Assembly: GCA_905182995.1 (NCBI GenBank)
Contig: CAJJDP010000073.1
Coordinates: 124,001 to 188,000 of the forward strand
Source of the DNA: Paramecium octaurelia
Lineage: Eukaryota > Ciliophora > Oligohymenophorea > Peniculida > Parameciidae
Direction: 5' to 3'
DNA length: 64,000 nucleotides
Shown: piece by piece, positions 54,132 to 64,000 of the stretch
Numbering within the stretch: position 1 is the first letter of the stretch
Layout: each line of letters opens with the position of its first letter
Made by a program: the position numbers and the translations under genes
The notes under the pieces: model-generated
What the model was told of the DNA's origin: nothing
What the model saw: only the letters and a program-made list of their open reading frames with translations
The model's database searches: none

Positions 54132-55581
54132 ATGCAACAAACTTAAAGGGGAAGAAAGGTAAAAAAGAGTCAGAGCTCCAAGAAGATTAGGTCACAGACA
54201 GAAGATCCCAAAAAAAAATCGTTAAATAAGAAACCGTTGTGTTTGAAATATTATTATGTTGGCCCAGGCAATAATGGCAAATTAATTTCGAATTATTTAT
54301 CTCAATAATAGTAATGAGAATAATTATTGATTTATTAGAGGTTGGAAGATTTTAGATGCAGAAAGCGGAAAAACTTCAAATGATTTTTATTTGAAATGGG
54401 TTCAAACTAATTCTGAAATTCAATTCTAATAATTCAAAGAGGGATAGTAAATAATCAATCATTTACCTAACCATATGATACTTACATCGAAATAGCTTAT
54501 CGTATAAACAATGAAAGAGTATGAAAGGTAAAACAAATGTAAATTTTTTGTTAAATTTAGAATTATAATTCAATTCATCACACTTCTTTCCTGAAACATA
54601 CAGAATTGATTTAACCCAAGAGTTTTTGAGTGTTGAGGAAGATCAATTTTTGAAAACAGATAATTCTGCAGTTTGGATTATTAAACCAACCTATTTTAAT
54701 TGTGGAAGAGGCATAAAATTATGTTCAAACGCAAAAAAATTAAAATAAGAGTATTTAAAGTAATGATATTTGTGAATGTTAGACTAAAATAAATCTCAAA
54801 TTCAATAAAATAATAAAAAGGATTTTTGCCTAATGGTATATTCACCCCTAATCTTAAAAAATGTATAGTGCAAAAATACATTTAAAATCCTCTGTTATTG
54901 GATGGCCGTAAATTTGATATTAGATGTTATGTTTTGATCGCTACTTCGAGACCATTATTTGTTCTCTTTTAACATGGATACTTGCGTTTATCTGTAGATA
55001 AATATAATGTTGAAGATATGGATGATGAAAAGAACAGATACAAACATCTAACTAACGCAGCTATCTAAAAAAAGCATCCTTCATTTAGTTCTTCTAAAGA
55101 ATCAACCATTTGGTCTATGTAGCAATTAGAAGTAATAATATATTCCAGCTAAATAGTAATATTTAATAGAGAAAATGAGTGTGACACAAGAATAGATTGA
55201 TAAAATTTATTTGTAAATGAAAAGAATATTTGCACATATAATTCGATGTGCAGCAGATAAATTTGAAAAGAGGTTAGGCACTTTTGAATTGATGGGATGT
55301 GACATCATGATAGACACAAATTTAAAAGTGTATCTAATTGAAATGAATACTAATCCAGCATTATTTTTGGGTATCTACTTTTATAATGATATTTAGATAC
55401 TACCACTTAAGCTTAAGTTATTCCTCCAATAGTTTAGCAAACATTAGATTTGGTCATTTAGTTAAATGATGAAAAGAACAAACCAATTGAGAAATGCTTG
55501 TAGGATGCAGCCAAACTAAAATTAGGTAATTGGGAAGTCATTCATAATGAATCTATTAATTTTAATTTAGTTGCATAATGA
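54132..55581 (+). CDS. Tubulin-tyrosine-ligase-like (TTLL) amino acid ligase, 441 aa
   Basis: Introns 54311-54338, 54539-54560, 54760-54782, 55132-55156 and 55371-55396 give 442 codons. ATP-grasp TTL motifs are in order: YYVGPGNNGKLISNYL, AVWIIKPTYFNCGRGIKL, DGRKFDIRCYVLIATSRP, HGYLRLS, KHLTNAAIQKKHP, and GCDIMIDTNLKVYLIEMNTNP. TTLL enzymes add Tyr, Glu or Gly to tubulin or other proteins. The N-terminal GPGNNG and the DTTTQ stretch after NPALFL recall glycylase-type members, but substrate cannot be fixed from this. Tail-to-tail with the next gene, 35 bp apart. Confidence 0.93.
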
Positions 55582-55616
55582 TAAAAAAATTAAAAATATA
55601 TGGCAATCAAGATTAA

Positions 55617-57175
55617 TCAAGATTAATCAACTTTAATGATTTAATCTATAAGTTCCCTAGTTTTATCATTGTAATTAGATGAGGTTTAAACAACTTCTTT
55701 GTCTTGCCTTTTTATTAAGGAAGTTTTTAAAATTGCTAAAGTTATAAATAAATATACGTTGGCTTGTTTTATATCTATACTTAAATTATTTGAAATTATA
55801 AAACTTTTTGGCCGCTTCATCTGCATCAATTTTCCATTTCTCATTTAATTTTAATTAAGTTGACAACTGCATCTAATTATTAAATGTAATCTAATATAAC
55901 TGATTTAAAAATTCATCACTCGAAATGAATCGTTTTAACAGTTGTCTAATTATATATTTATAAGTATTGTACATCTTGTCAGTATGAGTAAATTGAGAGT
56001 ATTGCTTTTCGCCCTCTATATTAGGTTATGAATACGAAGTAGGTCTATGTTAAAAGAACTATTTTTATTAACTTTATCTATTTTAGACTTCTTTTTTCAT
56101 TTCATTGACACAATCTATCAGAATTTATTCTAATTCTCCTTTTTAGCAATTGTATTTAGACAGCTCAGCCTTTAATAATTGATTTATTTATTTTTCTTTT
56201 TATAGTTATGATCTAAGTTCTTAAATCTGTTCCTATTTTGTGGTATCTTAAATCTAATAAATTAAGGTAATACTTGTTGAATGTCCTAATTGTATCTGCT
56301 ACGTTATTAGGACGACATTTCTCTTCTAAAAATATCATGTTATGATGACCCATAATCTTGTATTTTGCTTGATAATTATGTTTTTTATCCTGATTTATTA
56401 GATGAAAATTCTCTTTTCGATATTTCTCCCTGTTCATCTTTAATCGCTGTAAATTGTGTTCCTTCTTATGTAAATGTTCTATAATCAATATTTTTTTTTA
56501 TAACTGTCTTTTGATTAATATCTCCAACAGAACTCACTCTTTAGCCAATTCTTTATTCTTCACTTTTCTATTTATATAATTAAAGTAGCTCCTATTTCAA
56601 GGCTTTATTTTCTTTTTTAGAATCTAAATTCTTCATACAATTAATATACCGATAACAAAACATTCATAATACTATTTTTCCTCTTAAGTTATTTTCAATT
56701 TAAATTTTAATTCTTCAATAGTTCTTATTTGTTCTTAACATAATTTATCCAATCTCAAGGCTTCTTCCCTAAAATAATCTCTCTCTTCTTCTAAAATTCT
56801 TTTTTTTTCATCTGAATTTTATCGAAGTGTCTCTTCATCTATTTTTCTTTTCATTGCCTTTAATTCTTTTTATATTTCAGCCATTTGTTCTTTATATGCA
56901 ATCATAAAATCATCTTCTTGAGATTTAATTATTTTATCAACTTTGGCTTGCAAATTCTAAGAAAGTTTAGGATATTGTTTACATCAATTATATCTTACAA
57001 TTTATTGTAATCTCTCTCAATCTCTTTTCCATATTTGAGATTGTCTTCCAAAAAGACTTTCCTCCTTTGTGTTGTGAATTAAGTTTAAGTCAGTAATATG
57101 TTTTCAAATCCTTCCATTAATGATTTGGTCAATGCTAATGTTAAATGATGGTTAATTACAATTTTGAGATTCCAT
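55617..57175 (-). CDS. Coiled-coil protein, 479 aa
   Basis: Five introns of 25, 26, 26, 20 and 22 bp, all GTA...TAG, leave 480 codons. The start is MESQNSLTKSLMEGFENILL. Two long helical blocks (KEQMAEIQKELKAMKRKIDE; QIQELRSQLQKEKQINQLLK) flank a Ser/Gln-rich linker. Near the C-terminus, TYKYIIRQLLKRFISSDEFL and AADEAAKK-like residues form a shorter helical domain. No named family. Two 10-bp direct repeats (GATTAATCAA) sit at 55611-55630, over its stop codon. Confidence 0.78.
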
Positions 57176-57432
57176 AATTCTTATAATGAAATTAAATTAT
57201 ATAAATGATATTTAGTATAATAAAGGATGATAGTTATTAATAAATGGAAAATAAATGATTTTATTCTTCTGTCATTTAAGAACTCTAAAAATAGTCCGAA
57301 GCAATTTGGTCAATCATTACTTTTTTAATAAAAGGTAATTAATGACATTTTGAATACATTTTTGGATTACTAAAGTTTTTATATAAATTATATCTTCTAT
57401 TTTAAATCAAACTAGTCTAGTTACTTAGTAAC

Positions 57433-58570
57433 ATGTAATCTAAACAATCAGAAACTAGATAGAGTTGGACCTATCAAGTAATTCTGAGAATCATTTTTAA
57501 TAGGAAGACAAACTCTTATTAGAACTTATCAAACTCAATGGGTGTGCATCTTGGAATCGTATAGCAATTGAACTTCAATCTAAAATGAAGAATCCCACAA
57601 AAATACGTTCTCCAGCAGCTTGTAGAGAACGATATTAAAACATACTTAACCCTAATTTGAATAAAAGTATTTGGACAGAAGAAGAAGAACAAAAATTATT
57701 CAATCTTTAACAATAATTTGGTAACAGTTGGGCTAGGATAGCTTCCTAAATGACAGGTCGCTCTGATTTACTTTGTAAAAATTACTTTTATGCAACTTTG
57801 AGAAAAGTTTTACGTCGTCTCAGTAAAGCAGTGGGGCTGGATTAATGTAATTGCTTATGTTACTCTTTTAGCTTCAGATTTGCTAAAGTAAATTAAACCT
57901 AGTGTGTTAGGTGTGATCTATTGCAATGAGGATTCTCTAAAAAGCTTTAATATTGATGAAGAAATGAAGAATGATTTTAAAAAGATGATTAAATAATACA
58001 GACACACAGAGAAATCAGAATTAAGAATGTTACCAGAGGAAGAAATCAACCATATAAAAACTATGCTAAATAAACTGTTTGCCATCAAGTATTATTTTTA
58101 GCATATTCACATTCTTAGCAACAATTACATTTCTTAAAAAGGTGCAATCACATTTAACAAAAATAACAAGCAAGATTTAATCTCTTTGGAGACTAGTAAA
58201 ATCAACCTAAATTAAAATTGTTAATCTGATTCAAAAATATTATCAAAAATCTAAACCTCTACTCTGAAACATGATTATTAGGAAGAATATGATTAATAAT
58301 TAAACTATTAAACTCAAATCTTCTAAGAGCAGTAACCCAATCAAAACTTAGACAAGTAACCTTATTCTAACCACTATTCATATCCACAACCCCTAGTAAT
58401 TCAATTATCTTTATTAGATATCTATGTATACTCCCACTCCTGTTATAACATTCTATATCTAACCAAACTTCAATATCTGGCCAATCTAACCTGCCTAACT
58501 ATACAGCCCACCTTAATGCCTTCAAATCCCTTAAACTTATACTTACGTCAAATATGAGTAATCATAATGA
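57433..58570 (+). CDS. Two-repeat Myb (R2R3-type) DNA-binding protein, 354 aa
   Basis: Introns 57478-57503, 57847-57871 and 58396-58417 give 355 codons. Repeat 1 has SWTYQEDKLLLELIKLNG, ASWNRIAIEL and CRERYQNILNP; repeat 2 has SIWTEEEEQKLFNLQQQFG, NSWARIASQM and LLCKNYFYATLRK. The tryptophan spacing and recognition-helix positions fit sequence-specific Myb domains. A middle region (LLKQIKPSVLGVIYCNEDSL) and a P/Q/Y-rich tail (PPQCLQIPQTYTY) complete it. It is probably a transcription factor. Confidence 0.9.
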
Positions 58571-59013
58571 TGTAATATAAACATACAAAAAAAAATATAA
58601 TTGAGATTTATTAATTTAATTTTCTAAGACCGATAGAAAAATATTCTCAATTCTAATCAATTCATTTTAATAACTAAAAATTAATATCCATTCAATTGAT
58701 CCTTTTATTTCATTCTTCTGCTTTTTAATTAGAATTATTTATATGTCCATTTGGTTATTTTGTTTATTTAACCCTACTTTATTCGTACTTCCCTTATCAA
58801 TCTTTAACGGGTTCCTTACATTAATTTTTTCTTACTGAATAGCAAATAATAACAAATAAAATAGAAATGGAATATAATTAAATGTATTTGGATTTCAGGA
58901 TGGACAAGTGATTAGTTTTAAATGTCATGTAAGATTTTATTTTTTTGGCTATATAAACAATACTCATTCTAAACAACAAAACAATTAAAATAATAAAATA
59001 ATACCAGCATAAA
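58571..59013 (+). other. Intergenic region, 443 bp
   Basis: AT-rich spacer between the Myb gene and the large membrane-protein gene, both on the plus strand. Short frames only. No RNA gene or repeat seen. Confidence 0.5.
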
Positions 59014-62000
59014 ATGCAATTTTATAAGTTTGCTATCACCTATTATATGAAATAACATTAAAAGGTCTTGGTTAAATCTAGAGCAACAGCTTCATTGTTA
59101 CATTTGATATTTTATGTGTAGTTGATTAGTTTGCTATTAATTAATGAGGAAGAGACAATTAAAGTTAAGAATTAAAATTATTCCTTAAATTTATTGCAAG
59201 CATTCGCCTACTTGAATTAGATTGGAAGGCCTTATCAACTTTTTTTAAGCTATTAAAATTTTAGGCTTTTTGCATTTTTGCTTCCCACAATATTCCTATT
59301 TTTGATATCAATCGGATTTATTAAGAGCTTTATTGTTAATTATTTATTTTCAAAAAGATCGGACAAGAAGACAGCAGCCTAGAATCCTGATTTAAACTCA
59401 TAGTTGTCATTAATATATTAGTTGTATTTTTATTTATTAGCCTTATACACATTTGACTTTTATATAATTTCAATTGCTGAATCAATATCAAATACATTGA
59501 TAACAAATATTTATGTGTTTGTCATCAGCATAATCCTACTATTCAATTCAGTTGTATTTGTATTCATGAATATATTGTGTTCAGAATCTATTCATTTCAA
59601 AAGTTCACCTTTGCATGTTTAATAATTGCAAAAATACTAATTTTTGAATGTTATATTGATCATTTTTTCAATGTATTTCAAATCCAAAAGTGATGAAGGG
59701 AGTGCAGTACCTGTTTACATTTTAAATATCCTTATTATTCCATCCTATATATATTAAGAGAGCTAAAAATAGATCAGTGCTTTTAATAAGCTCTCTTTAA
59801 TTATATTATCGTTTGGATTGTTTTAAAATATATTTTCATTAATTTTAATAGATGTTTAGTTTGAATATAGAATTGGATTGGTTTTTCTCTTATGCCCCTT
59901 TTTTATAAATATTCTGAGTTATTACTAAAAAACCAGAAACAAATTAAACATCAAAAAATCAAGAAACATCTCAGAAATATATTAAAATCTGATAATATTA
60001 TCAGACCAAAAATCAAAATATTCACGAAAGCATTAATTTGATTTTGTTATCTTAAATTAAAAGAATGAAGCTTTGAATGATTAAGATCTCTTTTTATAAG
60101 AATTATCCCTTTTCAATGATAGAATTGTAAAAGCAAGTAAGTCATAAAAAACCTTTTGGTATTAAAAATATATATAAATTAAATACCACTAATAAAACTT
60201 TACTGATACAATATCTTTAATATATAATTTCACTTAAAATCAACTTTACTCTGAAATTACAAAATCATATTTTAAAGTATCTCTATCTTTATCATTTTTG
60301 CAAAGATTTTAGTTAGAATTAATTTAAAAAGAAGTCTATTAGCTGTTATATTATAATATAACAAAAGGAAATGATTCATAAGAAAATGAATTAGCTAGAT
60401 AATATATAATCTACTCATAAATTGTTCAAGAAAACTAATAAGAAGTAAAAACTTTATTTTAGATCAAAGAAAAAATATATTAGTAAATGCTTTAAGGAAA
60501 ACATGAAAGCTAAAATCAACTATTTAACATGGCTTATTCTTTGACAGAAAGAGCCTTAAAGTTTCTCAAAAAAATTAAGCTTGACTTATATGTTCATAAA
60601 AGTTATCGAATTTAACAATTACTTATTATGCTATATATCGATTTTTTTAATAACGTCTTCTAAGCTGAAATACTGAGGTTTAGTTAAATTGTTAATGAAG
60701 ATAACAAATAAAATATATATGAGTAATTTTCTTTTATTGGATTGTAAATATTGGATGATATGGAAAATCTAGAAATTATTTAATACAGTTAAGACATGAT
60801 CTCAAATTTAGGATATTCAAAAAGCAACATTTAACATGAAAATTTAAATTTTAAGAAATTAATACCTACAGAATTTTACGAAATTCATTAATTTTTGATA
60901 AAAAGATTTCTACAAACTGGTTTATGTAAGAAATCAACAAAACCATATGAATTACTTATCAAAGGAAATTAGGAGACTTTCTTCTATATATAACTGCAAT
61001 TAAGTGTTTAGCCCTAAACCAGTAATACTATTTAAATCTTTGCATTTATTAAATTTTTAGAGAATCAACCCAATTCGTTGTTCATCAATAAGGATAATAA
61101 AATCGTGGGATTTACTAACAGTTTTATAAATTAATTTAAAGAGCTTGGATTTGACAAGAAATCTCTATTTTAAAGTGATGTCAACAAAATTATATCAAAC
61201 TTCAAAAGATTACCTCTATAAAAACACACAAAATTTAGATTCATGTAAACTTAGTAAGATATTAGTGCTATAATAATTGAGAAAGACAATTTATTTGAAT
61301 TGTAAATAATGGATAATTCTGATTTTATAATAGATTCTGATTAAGATTAAGAATATGAGAAAACTCTAGTTAAGAGTTTTTCTGAAAAGCTTTTACCTAA
61401 TCAAGAATCTTTTGTTATAATACCTAATCATTAATTCTTTGAAGATATAAATCTTCCGCTCTCAGAAGAAAGGAGAGATAAAACTGATCAAGAATTATTA
61501 AAAGAGGATTAAAAGAAATAATGTATTCTAACAATTAAAAGCAAGTTTGAAAGTGATAAAAATAGCGATTCTCTGAAAAATAAAGATTAGAAAAACTCAA
61601 AAAATAGTCTTAATCTAAAATAAGAGGATTTTAATAATGATGATCAGGCCTCTTCAAAATTCTCTAAAGGATTTCTTGACACTGCAATATTTTATAGTAA
61701 ATATAATCAGTTGAATAAATTTTTGGAAAATAGCAAACTATTATTCATTTATGTTACTATCTCATTATTACTATTTGTACTCCTAATCAACATAACCTAT
61801 TTCATTATTTAACTATGTTACATTGTACCTAATTTTGATGAAGTGGATAAGGATGCTGATTTGCTCTCAATCAAATCAAACTTTTTATCTCCTGTTCATG
61901 ATTGTATAACATCTTAATCAGCTTTTGTTAATTATTACATGCTCAGCATGTATTAAATTATTTCACTCGAAACAGCAATTAAAAAAATGCCATTTTCTCG

Positions 62001-63590
62001 AGATGCTATCACAAGATCATATGATCTACTAAAAACTTCTTATATTTAATAATTGAATAACAGAAATCTATAAGAATTTTTCTATGATAACAACATCGAG
62101 ATGAAATTTCTGAGTAATAATTCCTTAGAAACAAAATCAATCCCTTTAAAAACATCATTATTTTATTATTTAGAGTCTTAATTCTTTGTAATATAAGATA
62201 ATATGAACGTAGATTTAAGTTCACTAAATTTAGTAGTTTCAAATGATTTTGTTTATTTTATGGCAAATTTATTAACTATAGATAACTATTTTGACTCTTT
62301 AAGTGAAGAAGTTTCAGTGTTTATCATAAATAGAAGTTTAAACAAGGAGAGTGAAGGAACTAAAATATTCTTGAAAATGACATTTCTTTAGATACTATTT
62401 ATTTTATTAGGATTTTCTTATGTTTTTAAGAACTATCAAACTCATACTAAACATTTTCACTTATACACCGATATTAATTAATATGCTTTATAATTAGAAT
62501 TGTAAAGATTAAATTAGATAGATTAAATTTTAAATTAGGAGAACGCATCATAATATTATAATTTTGAGATAGCTGTTTACGAAAAGAAAATTCAATCAAA
62601 TTTATCATATTATAATTAAAAAATTAATCAAGTGAGATTACAGTGTTAATAATATAAAGCACCACGACTAAAGATTTTGATGATATTTTTGATAGTCACA
62701 TCTTTTATCTTATGTCCTTAAATCATTTTATAATAAATGGATAGCGATTTTTATGAAAAATATCAGGTGAGTAGTTATTGGGTTGAAAAGATTTCTTAAA
62801 CAAGTTCAGCTTTGATTGCTGTTTATGCATATAGGGATATAAACTATCAAATAGGTAGTGGAACTCCATATTACTTTTTTTACACCGATGATTAAAGATT
62901 ATTATAAAATGAAAAAGTAGAAGAGGAATTAAAAAAAATCAATCTGTTTCTTACATATTTCCCATATCTTGATTAGTAAATTTTATACTATTCTAATTTA
63001 GCGATTCAATGATTATAGATGACTAAACGATGGAAGTATTAGAAGAAATTCAATCAGATAATATATGCAACTTTATGACTCATGTAATTGAAATTTAATA
63101 AGTCTAGTTTAACTCAACTTTGGCTTAAGAACATTGCGATTCAGTTTATAATGGAGTTATGAAATTGGGAATATATAATTCTATATCGACATTATATGAA
63201 TTAATTTCGCAAGAATATGAGAATACTAATGGATTTCAAGCTAAATTGCGTCCAGTTATAGCACCTTACGAAGATATAGAATTAGGAATGATAACCTCTG
63301 ATGCCATTCTCGCTATTCTGGATTCTATTCTTGAAGGTGTGACTGAAGCGATAATTAAGTTAAGACTAACTCATAAAGTATGTAATTTTGCAATAAATTA
63401 GATCATTAGTATCATGTATATTCTTTTGGATTTGTTCTTAATTTTAGTGTTGTTTACTTAATACTTTCCTTTTTTGGTAAAACAACAAAATAATGTAAAA
63501 TACATGATATTTTTAATTCCATAATATTAATTTTATTTGGATTAGAAATTTGAAACAAACTTTCGTTTGCTATTATTATTAACCAAATGA
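59014..63590 (+). CDS. Giant multipass membrane protein with PAS-like region and C-terminal TM sensor module, 1516 aa
   Basis: One intron (62976-63001) leaves 1517 codons. About eight N-terminal membrane helices (for example FRLFAFLLPTIFLFLISIG, YVFVISIILLFNSVVFVF, IGLVFLLCPFFINILSYY) are followed by about 400 helical cytosolic residues and a region around KLIPTEFYEIHQFLIKRF and INKDNKIVGFTNSFINQF, which reads like a PAS fold as in the ciliate 'PAS S-box' membrane proteins. An acidic linker follows, then TM helices (LLFIYVTISLLLFVLLINIT; LKILMIFLIVTSFILCP; a final one near LLDLFLILVLFTQYF) enclosing large extracellular loops. It is probably a sensor. The ligand and output are unknown. Confidence 0.85.
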
Positions 63591-63640
63591 AGCAAACTTG
63601 ATTTGATTGTTATTATATATTCGATTTATATTTATAATGC

Positions 63641-64000
63641 TCAGATTTATGGTCCTGCATTAATGACTTCTGAGGTAGCTTTATCAGCATATTTTTAGAA
63701 GTTCTTTTAGAATTTATCAGCTAAATTTCTTAAGGTTCTTTCAAATTCGCTCTTGTTACTATTAAATAAATGAGAGAACTTACATCCAAGTATTTTTAGG
63801 ATGAAGGATGGTATCAGGAACACCTGTGGCTCTCTTAGGGATTTATAAGTTGAAGATGTCAAATTTTTCAAATTCTCCATTAACCAATTCTCCAGTATGA
63901 ATAGCATCGATAATAGATCTTGTGTATTTAAGAGACATTCTTTTGCCAATACCATATTTGCCACCAGACCAACCGGTGTTAACTAACCAGCATTTGGTAC
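63641..64000 (-). CDS. pckA: Phosphoenolpyruvate carboxykinase (ATP), C-terminal part, cut by window edge
   Basis: Only the last 110 or so residues are inside the window; the 5' part lies beyond 64000. After an intron at 63759-63783 the protein ends in a helical NFQKYADKA-type tail. The preceding [18 protein letters not shown] and [20 protein letters not shown] are diagnostic of ATP-dependent PEPCK, which converts oxaloacetate to PEP in gluconeogenesis. The active-site P-loop is upstream and not visible. It runs tail to tail with the large membrane-protein gene, 50 bp apart. Confidence 0.95.

Noticed and set aside
59014-63590. Reading the large membrane protein as two or three separate genes
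   Set aside because: One continuous code-6 frame runs for more than 1300 codons, with a single canonical intron near the end, so one gene is simpler.

Overview
This window reads as a macronuclear chromosome segment of a ciliate, most likely Paramecium or a close relative. The reading frames run through in-frame TAA and TAG, which act as glutamine codons, and end only at TGA (genetic code 6). The DNA is very AT-rich, genes are packed with gaps often of 15 to 100 bp, and they are cut by tiny introns of 20 to 34 bp. Conventional ORF calling breaks almost every gene here, so the models below were read by hand as code-6 exons joined across these introns. About 83 introns could be placed. Most are GTA...TAG, but at least 18 end in AAG or CAG.

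Layout. 0.3-4 kb: a Q/N-rich protein, a DUF922-like protein and a cathepsin-L-like protease. 4.3-9.9 kb: a PH-domain kinase, a large unknown protein and a small basic protein, followed by a 1.7-kb stretch without a recognisable gene. 11.5-26.4 kb: two Cache-type membrane receptors, several coiled-coil proteins, an EF-hand protein head to head with a casein-kinase-1-like kinase, and three unknown genes. 27.4-41.6 kb: a C2 plus long coiled-coil protein, a calcium-dependent protein kinase (CDPK), a third Cache receptor, the rRNA methyltransferase RRP8, an alpha-oxoamine synthase and a cyclic-nucleotide-type K+ channel. 41.6-50.8 kb: an EGF-7TM membrane protein, IQCH, a CDPK with a degenerate kinase domain, a ZMYND12-like TPR protein and two small coiled-coil proteins. 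51-64 kb: a large unknown protein, a tubulin-tyrosine-ligase-like enzyme, a coiled-coil protein, a two-repeat Myb protein, a 1516-residue multipass membrane protein and the 3' end of PEP carboxykinase, cut by the window edge.

There is no operon logic, as expected for a ciliate. The gene content leans towards calcium and cyclic-nucleotide signalling and ciliary function (two CDPKs, CK1, CNG-type channel, IQCH, ZMYND12-like, TTLL, Cache receptors). That is typical of ciliate genomes and need not be a functional cluster. No rRNA, tRNA, CRISPR array, bacterial mobile element or telomere was seen.
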